From assembly GCA_039105265.1 (NCBI GenBank), contig JAPFFF010000005.1, positions 2,279,501 through 2,343,500 of the forward strand: DNA of 64,000 bases, in the 5' to 3' direction. The stretch comes from Tritrichomonas musculus. Taxonomy: Eukaryota; Parabasalia; Tritrichomonadida; Tritrichomonadidae. The notes below the pieces were generated by a model. That model searched no databases and was not told the origin of the DNA. It saw only the letters and a list, made by a program, of their open reading frames with translations. This document shows positions 22,578 to 33,570 of the stretch, one piece after another. A program made the translations under genes and the position numbers. Every line of letters starts with the position of its first letter. Position 1 is the first letter of the stretch.

Positions 22578-25500
22578 TTATTTTATGCTTTTTTCAAATT
22601 TGCTCTTGTAAATGTGAAAAGCATTAGCGTCAATTTTATTGTTTACAAATTCTTTTGATTCTAAAATGCAACAAATTTTGTCAAATTTAGGTCTTTTCTG
22701 AGGATCAAGTTCCCAACAACTTTCAATCAACTTTTCCCATTCGGGCATATCAGAATCATAAAAACTTGGGAAATAACCATTGGTTATATTTATTGCAGCA
22801 GCTGTTTCTGAATCAAACTCGTATGGCCCCATTTCTGTGAAAATATGATAAAGAGTCATTCCAAACGAAAAAACATCGATTTTTTTGGAATTTTGATGAT
22901 TTTTATAATCTTCAATGAATTCAGGTGCTGAATATCGAACCTTTGTATTATACAAGGTATAAGACGTCTCAATATCAATATGCTTAGCATAATAAAAATC
23001 AGAAAGATAAGGATAAAAATTCGAATCCAAAAATATATTGGATGGATTAATATTTCTGTGGACAATGTCATTTTTATGGATAAAATCAACAGCACGAGCA
23101 ACTCCATATGCAATTATCAATTTTTGAGTTGCATTTAATTTTGCTTCAGATTTTTCATTGATGTAATTTTCTAAAGATCCTTTTTCTTTCTTTTCAAGAA
23201 ATATGTATTGTTTCTTTTTATCAAAACAATAACCAATAAATGAAACAATTGAAGGAAATTGGTTAGTTGAATAAAAAAGAACTTGCTGAAGAAATGCTTT
23301 TTTAGTTCCATGATATGACATTCTCATGCATTTTTTCTTTTCTGCAATTAATAAACAATCCTGAACAACAGCAAGACCAGTATCAAATACTGCTTTTTTA
23401 TCAATTTGAAAATCAGCTATTTGAATAATTTTATCAAAAAATTCACATATTTTCATTCTATTTTTATAACTTTTTGATAAATCTTCATAGGATTCATTAA
23501 TTTTGGTATCTAATTTTGGGTCAATTGGATTTAAATTATGGTCAAGAGAAACGTCTTTTTTATGCTTTTTAGCTAATTCATTCATTTTTTCTTTGCCATA
23601 ATTTGAATCATATTCTTTGGCATCATTAGAATAATCTTGAATTGAAACTCGTTTAAATCTAAAATTAATAATAAATGTGGCTATGCAAAGAAGAATAAGG
23701 ACGCTAATTTTCATTAATCTAACTGGATCTAAACAATTTTGAACAAGTTTATCAAAATTAGTTTTGAATTGGAATAGATTACCTAAATGCTCAGAAACAT
23801 TTTTTGTAATATCTACAGCTGCATTAGTATCAAAAAGACCTTTCAATTTATTCAATATATCTGCTGTAAATATACCCGTTTTTCCAAATTTATGAAGATC
23901 TTGAAGTTGGTTATTAAATGTATTTTCTAAGAATTCGATAATTTTGTCTAATAGCTTTTGAGATATTGTAGAACTAACAATATTTACAACGACACTTACT
24001 GTTTTTTTCAGAGCTTCTTTTGCATTTGATGGGAATGTAAACCATTTTGCAATTTTCTTTGCTATCGATGCAACATAAACAAGCACACATATTAAAATTG
24101 TTGCAAGAACAGGAATCAAACTTCTCACAAATATTGTAAATACAAGTAATGGATCTTTATCAACAATACAATAAAAATCATCATCATCATTTTCTTCATC
24201 TCCAAATTCTTTTCTAATTATGTTTAAATTCAAGCACACTCCAAATTCACATCCGCCGAGTGTTCTTCTTAAAAAAAACTTTAAGAAAGTTTTTGATCCA
24301 AGAATTTCATTCACTTTTTGAAATATTTTATCAAATATATCATCTATTTTCTGTGTAATACTTAATAAAGTAATCTTATTTGTTTTTTCTCTTCTTTCAT
24401 ATTTTAATTCAGGATCATGAATATAATTAGTTTTCTTATAATTTTTATTTGTAATTCGTGCACCTGATTTAGTTAATAATGAATATGGCTTAAATCCTGC
24501 TTGACATGAAAAAAATTCTGATGGATTAAATTGTAAATATGGAGATGCAATTTGACAAAAGCCATTTATAACTTTATCCTGGTATTTATTTAAAACTTCA
24601 TTAAATATATGGAAAAATGTTTGAACAATTGAAAAATCTTGGTTTGGAAGATATTTTTCAAGTGATTTATATAGATTGCTAATATTGTTATTTAGTTCTT
24701 CTTCATATTTAGTGCCTTTTTTCTTATTCATATATTTTTGATCAAGTTCATTAATCATTAAGGACCATGATTGAAGAATCATTTCTCGAATATATCTTTG
24801 AAACAGTCTCCATGTAAATTGAGAATTTGGACAATTTAAAATAGAAAATATTTTTTGTATCTGAATTCTTAAAAATGTTTCATTTGACATACAAACAGGA
24901 AATTCATAATTGAATGCAACAATTCTATTAACATTAATTTTTGCTTCTCTTAATTTTAAAATGTCTTTTTCTTGAATTATCTGTTTTTCAAGATAACCTG
25001 TAAAAACCCAATCTCTATTTATTTTAAAATGTTCAACAAATTCCCTTTGCTTCTTGTTTTTAATTGAAAAGTCTTTCATTGCATTATTTATTTCTTTGTT
25101 TAATTCATTTTTTGGATTGAAAAATTGACTTGCTAAACAAATTACACGATAACTTCCTTTTTGACCTTGTCTTGCAGTTCTTCCAAAAGCTTGTTGCATC
25201 ACTCGTATGTTAGATGAATAATAAGCAACAATAATATGTAAAGGTTTTCCTTTAATTCTAATATTTGTACCACGACCACAAACATTTGTACCCAAAGATA
25301 TTGCTCCTTCTTTTCCTGCAATAAAATCTGGCCTTACGGTTTCTTTTCTGCCATCAAATATGTTAATGTTTTTTAATTTACGCCTCCTAAGAAGGTCTTG
25401 AACTATTTCTATATCTTTTAAGTCTTGAAATATTGCAAGAACAGGATATCCTTTTTCATGAAATGAACTTATTTCGTTTGCTATTTTTGTATTTTGACTA

Positions 25501-28109
25501 TTAACATTTTCACAAATAATCATTGGAAATTCCACATTTTGATTTGCATTATGCCTTGGTATTTTTATGGTGGTTAGATTATATTCTTTTTTATAAATTT
25601 TTTTGTCATTTTTATTTCCTATTGTGCCTGTAAAACCGCAAACAGAATTATATAATTTGACAAAAATAGGATGAGAAACATATAAATAGCTCAATGACAT
25701 ATCTCGAACAATAATATTTGGAACATTATTTTCTTTCCACTCTTTAATTGCAATGAATTGCTGAATAAAACCATTAAATTCTTTATTTGGTTCTAAGATT
25801 CCATTTGAATCATAGCTGAAAGGAACAATATAATGGAATTCTATAGGATGAGCCATATCTTCTTCTTCCTCCTCTTCATCATCATCTTCATCATCGTCAT
25901 CATCGTCGTCGTCATCATCATTATCTTCGTCATCAACATCTTTTGTAAATTCTTTGATTAATCCTTTACCAACTTCTAAACCAACATCACAAATAAAATT
26001 TAATACATTTTTGATCAAACGATTTCGTTTTTTGTTGTTCTTAACTACCATTGTTTCAATAGAATATTTTTTGCCATTTGTGAATTCGGGCTGTCTGACC
26101 AAATCTATTTCAGAGTACATTTGATTTATATGCTTTATATTCAAATCATGACATTCCCTAGGAAATTTTTCTTTGGCTAATTGCAATGTATTTTCAGCTG
26201 ATTCACCACTCATTTTAGAATCATAAACAAATTCTAATACTTTCCTTAATTTCGATTTTGTTGTACGTGAAATAATTGTTCCATTTGTAATTTCATCTAT
26301 GAGAATAGAATCTGCTTCATCTATTAATAATCCGCAGTTTTGGAAATACTTTTGAACAGATCCTGGACTTAATTCCATCATTCTTAAGTATAGGCATTCA
26401 AAATAAACAAATGTCGAAAATATTACATTAGCTTCTTTTTTAGATGATTTGTCATCATCTTCATTTAAATTCAATCCACAAATAGAAAAGTTCATTTTGG
26501 AAGAATTTTTAAATAAATTTGGATCATAAAAATCCAGAGTATAACAATTGTTATCATTGCTTGAACTAGGCTGATTATTATTTTGTAAATACTTTTCTTC
26601 ATTATATTTGAAAAATCCATCAAAGTCATTTTGATAACAATCTTCAAAAATATGACGAAAATTTTCTTCGTTATTATCATCGGTTTTTTGAGTATTATTA
26701 TCGTTGCTTTCTTGTTTAGTTTTTTTAAAAGCTTTTTTAGAATTCTTTGCTATTTTCATTTGTTTTAAATTATTTTTCACTGAATTGGGAAGGTCATCAT
26801 AATGAAGTAAAATTGCTGGTTTAAGATCAAGTAACTTAAAGAATTTATAAGATTCTTCATAATCTCTAATCGATAATTTAATATTTGATGATGTTATATG
26901 AACTGTCTTTTTCATCAATGCAAGAGCAGCTGCAATTAAACAAACAATGCATGTTTTCCCTTCACCAGTTTCAACCTGAAAAACTATCCCTCTACTTTTT
27001 GAATCTTCTTTTTTCAATATAAACTGTTTGCATGCTTCATATGCAGTATATATTTGTGTTTGATGGGTGAAAAAATCAATGCCTGAAAGCTTGAGTGTAT
27101 AAATATATGCATTTGCAACATATTCAAGCCATTTTTTAATCTTTTTGTCATTAAACAAAGAAAATACTATTTTTTTTGAAAATTTATTATTTTTCTCTTT
27201 AACTTTTTTAATATCATTGTTTATTTCTTTAACTTTATCAAGCGTGGTTTGTTGAATTTTGGATAATAGTAATTGATTATTTATATATAATTCTGGCCGT
27301 ATTTTATGAATATCATCAAATTCTATATACATTTGTTCTATATCATTATTTTTTTCTTCATCTTCAAAGTCAATCTTAATAAATTGATCTTTCCATATTA
27401 AAAAATCTTTAGCATCGATATATCCAATATCAAGGCCAGATACTTTTGTTGGCAAACTATAAAAAGTATCTTTTTCTGAATCATAAAGTGGAATATTTGA
27501 TAATCTTATACGAAGAAAAGGTTTGTTAAAACCATTTTTACAAAATGGAAAAAGAACAACATTATTAAGCTTATATTTCACATGAAATTCATCTGCATTT
27601 CCTGCAAATGAAATAATTTTAAATCGAAAAGTTTTCTTCAATACTTTATAAATTGATCTATCATCAGTTTGCTTATTGTCAATATAATGACAGTATAAAT
27701 ATATGAAACTTTTAAGAGAAAATTGATATTTGGCTTTAAATTCATGTAAAAAAGTAGAAACAAAAGAATTATCAATAATATTTAAATGAATTTCTGCAAA
27801 TTGATCATCTTGAATTAACTCAAATAAAAAGTTTAAATATTCTTTGAGATCACATTTGACACATAAAACAAGAGTGTAGCCAGAACCTTTCATTATATTG
27901 GTTTCAAATTTAATCATTTGCATATATTCATCTATAACTCCGCTTACTGATAAATCTAGTCGTAATATGGCCATATTTTTATCGGTCAAAAACCAATTAT
28001 GGAAAAAACTTTTATAAATATCTGGCTTATAAAATCGAGTATGAAATGGATCAGTTGAAACATAAGAATTGCCAGATAATTTTTTTCTTTGCCCTTCTTT
28101 ATTAGGCAT
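22578..28109 (-). CDS. SecA-like translocase ATPase fused to membrane spans and a pseudokinase
   Basis: An 1843-residue protein. Residues 1-370 are unknown. A SecA-type DEAD motor follows: Walker A VETGEGKT (K385), Walker B LLIDEADSILIDE (D597, E598), GFTGT (825-829), NVCGRGTNI (R946) and QQAFGRTARQGQKGS (R977, R980). These match SecA's TGEGKT, VDEVDSILIDEA, MTGTA, AGRGTDI and GRSGRQGDPGS, so the motor looks active. A highly acidic run lies near 725-760, between the two motor halves. Two hydrophobic segments follow, near 1316-1345 and 1460-1481. The C-terminal domain (about 1590-1830) has a kinase fold (APEFIEDY, DVFSFGMTLYHIFTE, CWELDPQKRP). It lacks the Gly loop, has Met/Arg at the VAIK lysine, HRN (N1686) for HRD and DFY (1704-1706) for DFG, so it should be catalytically dead. 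Membrane-anchored protein remodelling under kinase-like regulation is inferred. Confidence 0.85.
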   Translation of the reverse strand: MPNKEGQRKKLSGNSYVSTDPFHTRFYKPDIYKSFFHNWFLTDKNMAILRLDLSVSGVIDEYMQMIKFETNIMKGSGYTLVLCVKCDLKEYLNFLFELIQDDQFAEIHLNIIDNSFVSTFLHEFKAKYQFSLKSFIYLYCHYIDNKQTDDRSIYKVLKKTFRFKIISFAGNADEFHVKYKLNNVVLFPFCKNGFNKPFLRIRLSNIPLYDSEKDTFYSLPTKVSGLDIGYIDAKDFLIWKDQFIKIDFEDEEKNNDIEQMYIEFDDIHKIRPELYINNQLLLSKIQQTTLDKVKEINNDIKKVKEKNNKFSKKIVFSLFNDKKIKKWLEYVANAYIYTLKLSGIDFFTHQTQIYTAYEACKQFILKKEDSKSRGIVFQVETGEGKTCIVCLIAAALALMKKTVHITSSNIKLSIRDYEESYKFFKLLDLKPAILLHYDDLPNSVKNNLKQMKIAKNSKKAFKKTKQESNDNNTQKTDDNNEENFRHIFEDCYQNDFDGFFKYNEEKYLQNNNQPSSSNDNNCYTLDFYDPNLFKNSSKMNFSICGLNLNEDDDKSSKKEANVIFSTFVYFECLYLRMMELSPGSVQKYFQNCGLLIDEADSILIDEITNGTIISRTTKSKLRKVLEFVYDSKMSGESAENTLQLAKEKFPRECHDLNIKHINQMYSEIDLVRQPEFTNGKKYSIETMVVKNNKKRNRLIKNVLNFICDVGLEVGKGLIKEFTKDVDDEDNDDDDDDDDDDEDDDEEEEEEDMAHPIEFHYIVPFSYDSNGILEPNKEFNGFIQQFIAIKEWKENNVPNIIVRDMSLSYLYVSHPIFVKLYNSVCGFTGTIGNKNDKKIYKKEYNLTTIKIPRHNANQNVEFPMIICENVNSQNTKIANEISSFHEKGYPVLAIFQDLKDIEIVQDLLRRRKLKNINIFDGRKETVRPDFIAGKEGAISLGTNVCGRGTNIRIKGKPLHIIVAYYSSNIRVMQQAFGRTARQGQKGSYRVICLASQFFNPKNELNKEINNAMKDFSIKNKKQREFVEHFKINRDWVFTGYLEKQIIQEKDILKLREAKINVNRIVAFNYEFPVCMSNETFLRIQIQKIFSILNCPNSQFTWRLFQRYIREMILQSWSLMINELDQKYMNKKKGTKYEEELNNNISNLYKSLEKYLPNQDFSIVQTFFHIFNEVLNKYQDKVINGFCQIASPYLQFNPSEFFSCQAGFKPYSLLTKSGARITNKNYKKTNYIHDPELKYERREKTNKITLLSITQKIDDIFDKIFQKVNEILGSKTFLKFFLRRTLGGCEFGVCLNLNIIRKEFGDEENDDDDFYCIVDKDPLLVFTIFVRSLIPVLATILICVLVYVASIAKKIAKWFTFPSNAKEALKKTVSVVVNIVSSTISQKLLDKIIEFLENTFNNQLQDLHKFGKTGIFTADILNKLKGLFDTNAAVDITKNVSEHLGNLFQFKTNFDKLVQNCLDPVRLMKISVLILLCIATFIINFRFKRVSIQDYSNDAKEYDSNYGKEKMNELAKKHKKDVSLDHNLNPIDPKLDTKINESYEDLSKSYKNRMKICEFFDKIIQIADFQIDKKAVFDTGLAVVQDCLLIAEKKKCMRMSYHGTKKAFLQQVLFYSTNQFPSIVSFIGYCFDKKKQYIFLEKKEKGSLENYINEKSEAKLNATQKLIIAYGVARAVDFIHKNDIVHRNINPSNIFLDSNFYPYLSDFYYAKHIDIETSYTLYNTKVRYSAPEFIEDYKNHQNSKKIDVFSFGMTLYHIFTEMGPYEFDSETAAAINITNGYFPSFYDSDMPEWEKLIESCWELDPQKRPKFDKICCILESKEFVNNKIDANAFHIYKSKFEKSIK

Positions 28110-28180
28110 TTTTATGCGGTCATAAATAAATTTATAATAATTTTTGATTGTTGGAGCTTTTAAATCATTTTCCGTAATTT

Positions 28181-28720
28181 TTATTTGTAATTTGATGTTT
28201 TTAATTTAATTGTTTTCAGTTTTGGTAAATCATAGAAATATTCTTTACCAAAATGAATTTCATTGATTGCAGTAATATTTAATTCTTCTAATTTTTCACA
28301 TAAATTAAATGACTTTTCACCAATGAAAGCATTTTTTATTTTTTCTCTCTTAGGCTCCATTGTTTTGGTAATATTTTGGCTTTGATTGATTACTATTTTC
28401 GAGATAATATGAATTGATTTTAATGATGTACATTTTTGAAATGATTCGTTTTCAATTTTGACTTGTTTACGGAAAAATATAATTTTTTCGAGTTTATTTA
28501 ATTTATAAAAACTTTTAGGTCCAATATAAATCTTTTCAAGTGCTTGAAATTCAATATTAATTAGATCATTAGATTCAAAAAGTGACAAATTACAAAAATC
28601 ATTTGATTCAAAAGTTAATTGATTTGTATTTCTGAATTCAAGTTGTTTACAATAATTGATGTTGTAATATTTTGTAACTTTGAATTATTATTAAAACAAT
28701 TTGATTTAATTGTTAATTTC
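28181..28720 (-). pseudogene. BspA-like leucine-rich-repeat gene remnant
   Basis: The 3' part is open for 135 codons or more and carries LRR_5/BspA-type units: FYKLNKLEKIIFF, ENESFQKCTSLKSIHI, GEKSFNLCEKLEELNI and YFYDLPKLKTIKLK. The same frame can be followed upstream without ATG as far as a TAA run near 28690. Above that, another frame continues with NCFNNNSKLQNIT, again LRR-like. So the gene has lost its start and has at least one frame change. BspA-like proteins form a very large surface-protein family in trichomonads. The remnant ends 72 bp from the start codon of the SecA-like gene, on the same strand. Confidence 0.55.
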
Positions 28721-30510
28721 ACTGAAAATATATAAATTGTTTTAAGTTTTAAATCCGATCCTTTTCGTCTTATGAATGCCGTTTTATAGCAAAATATTGT
28801 TAACTATATAGAAAAAAGTGTTTACTGTATATTTAAATCATTAATTTCCCAATTTCAACTACCTGATAACATAAATTATTATCTTTTTAAAAAACATTAA
28901 GGAAAATGAAATTTTTTAATTTAAATATATTTAAAATAATAAATTATACTATATTTTCCTATTTTTTTCAAAAAAAAATATTTATTCATAAACTTTTTCT
29001 CACCCTTAATATATTTATGTGTAAGCTATCCAAGACTTTTTCCAGTTATTTTATATTTAGATAGATTTTTAATAGCTACATATAATTTACTATTTAAAAA
29101 ATCAAAATCATCAAAGGTGAATTAGATAATCGCATTTTATTTTCCATAAAAAATAATTTGTGTAAAAAATGGTCATTTTGAATTTTTTGATTTTATAAAT
29201 GGCGGAACCTCATTTTAAATAATATTCCCTATTCTTATAATATATTTTAAAGCAAAAATATTGAGTTTGATCGTTTAAAATTAATTTTCTAACCGCCGAA
29301 AATTGAATCATTCCGTTTATTAATTCAACTTTTTGAATTCATTTTTCAAACTAAACTTTATCTTTGAAGTTATGTTCAAACAAAATATATCATTTTATTG
29401 AGCATTAAAAGAAGAAATCGAATATTACAAAATAAAAAGTTAGAAAAGATCATGTATCGAAAAAACTTAAAAATAATTATTATATTAACTTTTTTGGACT
29501 AACTACAAAGTAATTATAAATATTTATGTTTTATAATGTATAATGCATATGTATAAAATCAAATAGTATTAGTAGTTTTGAAGGATATCTCTTACGAAGA
29601 GAGATCTATTAGTATGTGAAGTCAAAAAAAACTTGATGAATATTAAGTTTTTTGATTGGTTTCAATGACCAATTTAAAGATTATTAAATGGGTAAGAAAA
29701 TTTATTAAAATCACCAAATAAAACCTAAAATTCGAAGAGATTTTGAAACTTTTTGAGGTCAAAAAAAGAGTGTCCCACCCATATATATTTAAAAATTTAA
29801 AATTTTACTTAAAAAAATCAATACTCAATTTTTTTTTCGTAAAATAATCATTTTTGTTTAATTATTTCATGATAATTGAAATATCCAAAGAAATTTATCA
29901 TTACTTTTTTAATTTTATAATGAATTTCCAAACTTAATATGAATATCTAATATTATTATTTTCGTACGGTCTAATAATCAAAAAAATCGTTCTGTTACAT
30001 GATTTTTAAAAATACCATGATGCGGAGGGAACATATAATACAACAGTATATTTGATATTGGATGAGATGAACTCGTTTTTAATAAGTATTGAAAAAGTTT
30101 TAAAAAGTATTGAAAAAGTCAGATTTAAATCGAGTTCATCTCCGCGAAAACGAAAATTCAACATATGGTTTATAATTAAATTAAGCTTTTTAGAACATGT
30201 ATTTTAACGTAACAGAAAGCTTTTTTTTTTTCGCTCACCCTTAATATATTCAATAGAATATAAAAATATATATATATATATTCTAGAATTTTGATAAATA
30301 AATATTTAATATCAAATTACACGTATTTTTTTGTTTCTTAATTTATATTTTAAAAATAACAATTATTTTTTTCTAAATAGCCAAAATAAATATACTTTTA
30401 ATAATTGAATGAATTAAATAGAAAAAGAATTGCCAATTTTTACTTTAAAATGTGTTCTATTATAGTATTATCTATCAATATTTTCAAGAAATAAAAAAAT
30501 TTTCAAAATA
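28721..30510. other. AT-rich gene-free stretch between two divergent genes
   Basis: No coding signal. A 17-bp direct repeat (CTCACCCTTAATATATT) occurs at 28999-29015 and 30234-30250. A 12-bp inverted repeat (GAGATGAACTCG at 30064-30075, CGAGTTCATCTC at 30131-30142) encloses two copies of AAGTATTGAAAAAGT. The direct repeats could bound an old insertion of about 1.25 kb, but no inverted ends were found at those points. Confidence 0.5.
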
Positions 30511-33500
30511 ATGGTTAATTTTATGATATTATTCAAAATTTCAATTTATACAAAAAATAATATTATTTTTTTGAAAATGTCTTATCACAAGGAATATTCT
30601 TCTGATGATGATTCATTACATGGTACATGTTATATTTCTAAATATCGTGAAAGAAGAAAGTCAATGTCAAATATTGACTATCAGTCGCTAAAAAATAAGA
30701 AAAAAAATATCAAAACATTTCATTTTTCATTCCAAAAATTAAAAAAATTTGATTATACAATGAATGATGATATTGAAAAAGAGTCATTAAAAAATTCTGT
30801 GCTTCTTAACGCAATAAATATAATAGCATCAAATAAAAATCTACATTTTGGAAATTTATTTCAAGCCGTTGAAAACTTTGATAAGATTATAATGTATTTA
30901 TTTAAAGATGACTTTAGTGCCAAAGTAGAAATTAAAGAATTATTAACACACTGCGATACAGCTGAAGAAGCAATTTCTGATATAACAAACTTTCTTAGTT
31001 ATAAATATCGTAAATTCCAATATTTAAATTTAGATTTTACAAGTGAAGATTTTATAGATTCATCTGCATCATTATTATATTCAACATGTCTTAATTTTTT
31101 ATTTTTAAAGAAAACAAAAAGAGAATTATTTGAACGATGTGCTACAATTTTATATGTCAAAAGCAAAAATTATGATGAAATTCTACAAAATGAAATAAAT
31201 ATATTAACTAACATAATGACATATAAATCATTAATCTATTTCATAAAAGAAGGAGAATCAAACTTAATACCAAAAAACATAAAAGCATTACCAAAAAGTT
31301 ATTTTAAATCTACAAGTGTACCATTAATTGTAAACAAAAAGTTTTTAGACAACTGTTCAAAAGATAACGACCTTCCATTAGAGATATATTTCCAACTTCA
31401 GTTTATTTTAAATGCTTTAGATTCTGGCAAAAATAGACCTCGTTTTATTGAGTTTTTTTTAGTTATAATTAAAAAAATAAAAAAAATTAAAGTGCCACCT
31501 TTTGACGTTCTTGTGTCAAATATAAGATCAATCAATATATCAAAAATACTGCAAAGAAATAGCTATAATCAAGCAGTTAAGCAAAACAAAATTAAAGAAG
31601 AAAAAATTGAAAGAGAAGGTGATTATGATCATTATTTTGGAGATTTATTTGAAGATGCATTTAGGAGAAATGCTCTTCCAGAACTGAAAACTTTTTCAGA
31701 ACGTCATAATGAAAAAAGACAACATTATTTCAATGTTAATAAAAGCCAGTCTGATGAATTTGAAGATGAGGAAATATTTTGGAATCGTGAAAAACATAAT
31801 TTCGTATTTAAGAATGGAATTTTGTTTAATAAGAAAAATGATCAATCAAAATACACCAAAAAATGGAAAGATTCTATTGATCTTCTTCTTCATCAGAGTA
31901 TAAATTCAGACAAAAATGTAAATAAAGATTCTAAAGTTCAATTCAATTCAATTTCAAAAAGAGATATTATTGAAAAACTTTACAAAATATTTTATTATGA
32001 TGAAATAAGTAATCAGTGGAGATACGACAATGAAGAATTTACCAATTTATCAAAAGATAAACATATTAATCATAGAGATGCAAAGACGCCTATAATTTTA
32101 TTTACAAATTCAAATGAGGAAGACTTAATTAGCATAAATTCCAATATTATCAATGGATCATATCCATATTTGGATGATGAAAACATTTACGTTTATGCAT
32201 TATGTTCCAAGCCATTGTCAGTATTGAGTTTCTATGTTGACTTTTTATCAAAAGAAAAAAGTTCAATTAAACCAATCTTTTTACTTTTGCATGTACCAAA
32301 AAACAAAAGAAAATTGCATAATATCAAATTAATTATTTATCAAATTTATGCTTTTCTTTCATTTATTAGCGATATCGAGATAGTTGTCTTAAATAAGTCT
32401 TATTATAATGATCAAATTGAATTAATTCGAACTGTTCATAATATTAAGAATTCTTTTCAGAAATTAAATGAAAATGAAGTGATAACATCTGTCCAAGAAG
32501 AAGTAAATGATAATGATGATTATGATTTTTCAGATGATGAAGAAAGATTAATACAAAGATTTAATCTAAGAAAATTTCAAAATCAAGATATTAAACCTTA
32601 TTGCGATATCTTTTTAGTTAAAATAAATGATAATGTATTTCAAAAGAAATCAAAAACAATTTTCCTAATAAATGATGAAAAAGTTGCTCTTGATAATCAG
32701 AATGTAATAGAAAATGATAAAAACTTCTCCAAAATTTGTTCACAATTTAAAGATTCAATCTGTAAAGTTCACTTTATTAATGCAAAAAATGCAGACACAT
32801 ATGAAGGTTTTCTTTCAAGTTTAACTAAGTTATCGATTGATAAATGCACTTTATATTCTGATCTTCATTACAATTTCCATGCTGTTAGACTAACCGATTT
32901 TAGTAGTGCTTATGTTATATTAAAGAAGTTAGATGATTATAAAAAAGAATTATTTGAAATGTTAGACCAAAGATTCCAAACAATTAAACAATATAATCAA
33001 CATGATGATGCTTTAAATAATATTTTAAAACTTAAAAAAGAAATAGTAAAGATATATCCACCATTAGATAAAAAATTTTTAAGTGATTGCAATGAAATTT
33101 TAACCGAAATACATAAGAATCAAGGTAAGAAAGATCGTAAATTCATTAAAGATGAACTTAAAGAAAGCTCGAAACAAAAGTTGGATTATTTAGATATAAT
33201 GATTAATAATGAATATACATGGTCAGATGAGCAAAGAGAAAACATTAAAATTAGTCATATCCAATTCTTAAAAGATGAGTTTTTTAGTATTTTAGAAGAT
33301 AAATTTTCTTCAGATGTGATTTCAGTTAATTACGAAGAAAATATTAATATTCTTGACAAACAGGTTAATAAAGATACTCAAAAAATTGTTAAGATTTTTA
33401 ATGATTTTGATAAGAAGTTGCATTTAAAAAAGAAAAAACAATTGGAGATCGATTATTTAATTCAGAAAGGAACAAATTATTGTATTCGAGAAGAAGAAAA

Positions 33501-33570
33501 TGAAAGAGAACTGAAAGTTAGAGTTGAAATTGGTGGAAATTTGGAAGATTTAATTCCTCAAGATTTTTAA
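30511..33570 (+). CDS. Large unknown protein, divergent neighbour of the SecA-like gene
   Basis: A 1019-residue open frame. An in-frame ATG at 30577 (MSYHKEYSSDDDS, 997 residues) is a likely alternative start, because the first 22 codons have the composition of the AT-rich leader. The family is not recognised. Residues 1-75 are charged and Ser-rich. About 80-350 are helical. About 350-470 hold acidic/basic low complexity (EFEDEEIFW). About 530-640 look alpha/beta, with hydrophobic strands (PIILFTNSNEEDLI, PIFLLLHVPKNKRK, DIEIVVLNKS) that faintly recall a P-loop or GTPase-like core, but no Walker A is present. The last 200 residues are charged helices. It is head-to-head with the SecA-like gene and converges on the kinase-Hsp70 gene. 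No function can be assigned. Confidence 0.82.
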   Translation: MVNFMILFKISIYTKNNIIFLKMSYHKEYSSDDDSLHGTCYISKYRERRKSMSNIDYQSLKNKKKNIKTFHFSFQKLKKFDYTMNDDIEKESLKNSVLLNAINIIASNKNLHFGNLFQAVENFDKIIMYLFKDDFSAKVEIKELLTHCDTAEEAISDITNFLSYKYRKFQYLNLDFTSEDFIDSSASLLYSTCLNFLFLKKTKRELFERCATILYVKSKNYDEILQNEINILTNIMTYKSLIYFIKEGESNLIPKNIKALPKSYFKSTSVPLIVNKKFLDNCSKDNDLPLEIYFQLQFILNALDSGKNRPRFIEFFLVIIKKIKKIKVPPFDVLVSNIRSINISKILQRNSYNQAVKQNKIKEEKIEREGDYDHYFGDLFEDAFRRNALPELKTFSERHNEKRQHYFNVNKSQSDEFEDEEIFWNREKHNFVFKNGILFNKKNDQSKYTKKWKDSIDLLLHQSINSDKNVNKDSKVQFNSISKRDIIEKLYKIFYYDEISNQWRYDNEEFTNLSKDKHINHRDAKTPIILFTNSNEEDLISINSNIINGSYPYLDDENIYVYALCSKPLSVLSFYVDFLSKEKSSIKPIFLLLHVPKNKRKLHNIKLIIYQIYAFLSFISDIEIVVLNKSYYNDQIELIRTVHNIKNSFQKLNENEVITSVQEEVNDNDDYDFSDDEERLIQRFNLRKFQNQDIKPYCDIFLVKINDNVFQKKSKTIFLINDEKVALDNQNVIENDKNFSKICSQFKDSICKVHFINAKNADTYEGFLSSLTKLSIDKCTLYSDLHYNFHAVRLTDFSSAYVILKKLDDYKKELFEMLDQRFQTIKQYNQHDDALNNILKLKKEIVKIYPPLDKKFLSDCNEILTEIHKNQGKKDRKFIKDELKESSKQKLDYLDIMINNEYTWSDEQRENIKISHIQFLKDEFFSILEDKFSSDVISVNYEENINILDKQVNKDTQKIVKIFNDFDKKLHLKKKKQLEIDYLIQKGTNYCIREEENERELKVRVEIGGNLEDLIPQDF

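Noticed and set aside
22578-28109. SecA-like sequence as bacterial contamination of the assembly
   Set aside because: The chain continues into a eukaryotic-type kinase fold, has host AT-rich codon use and is flanked by trichomonad genes.
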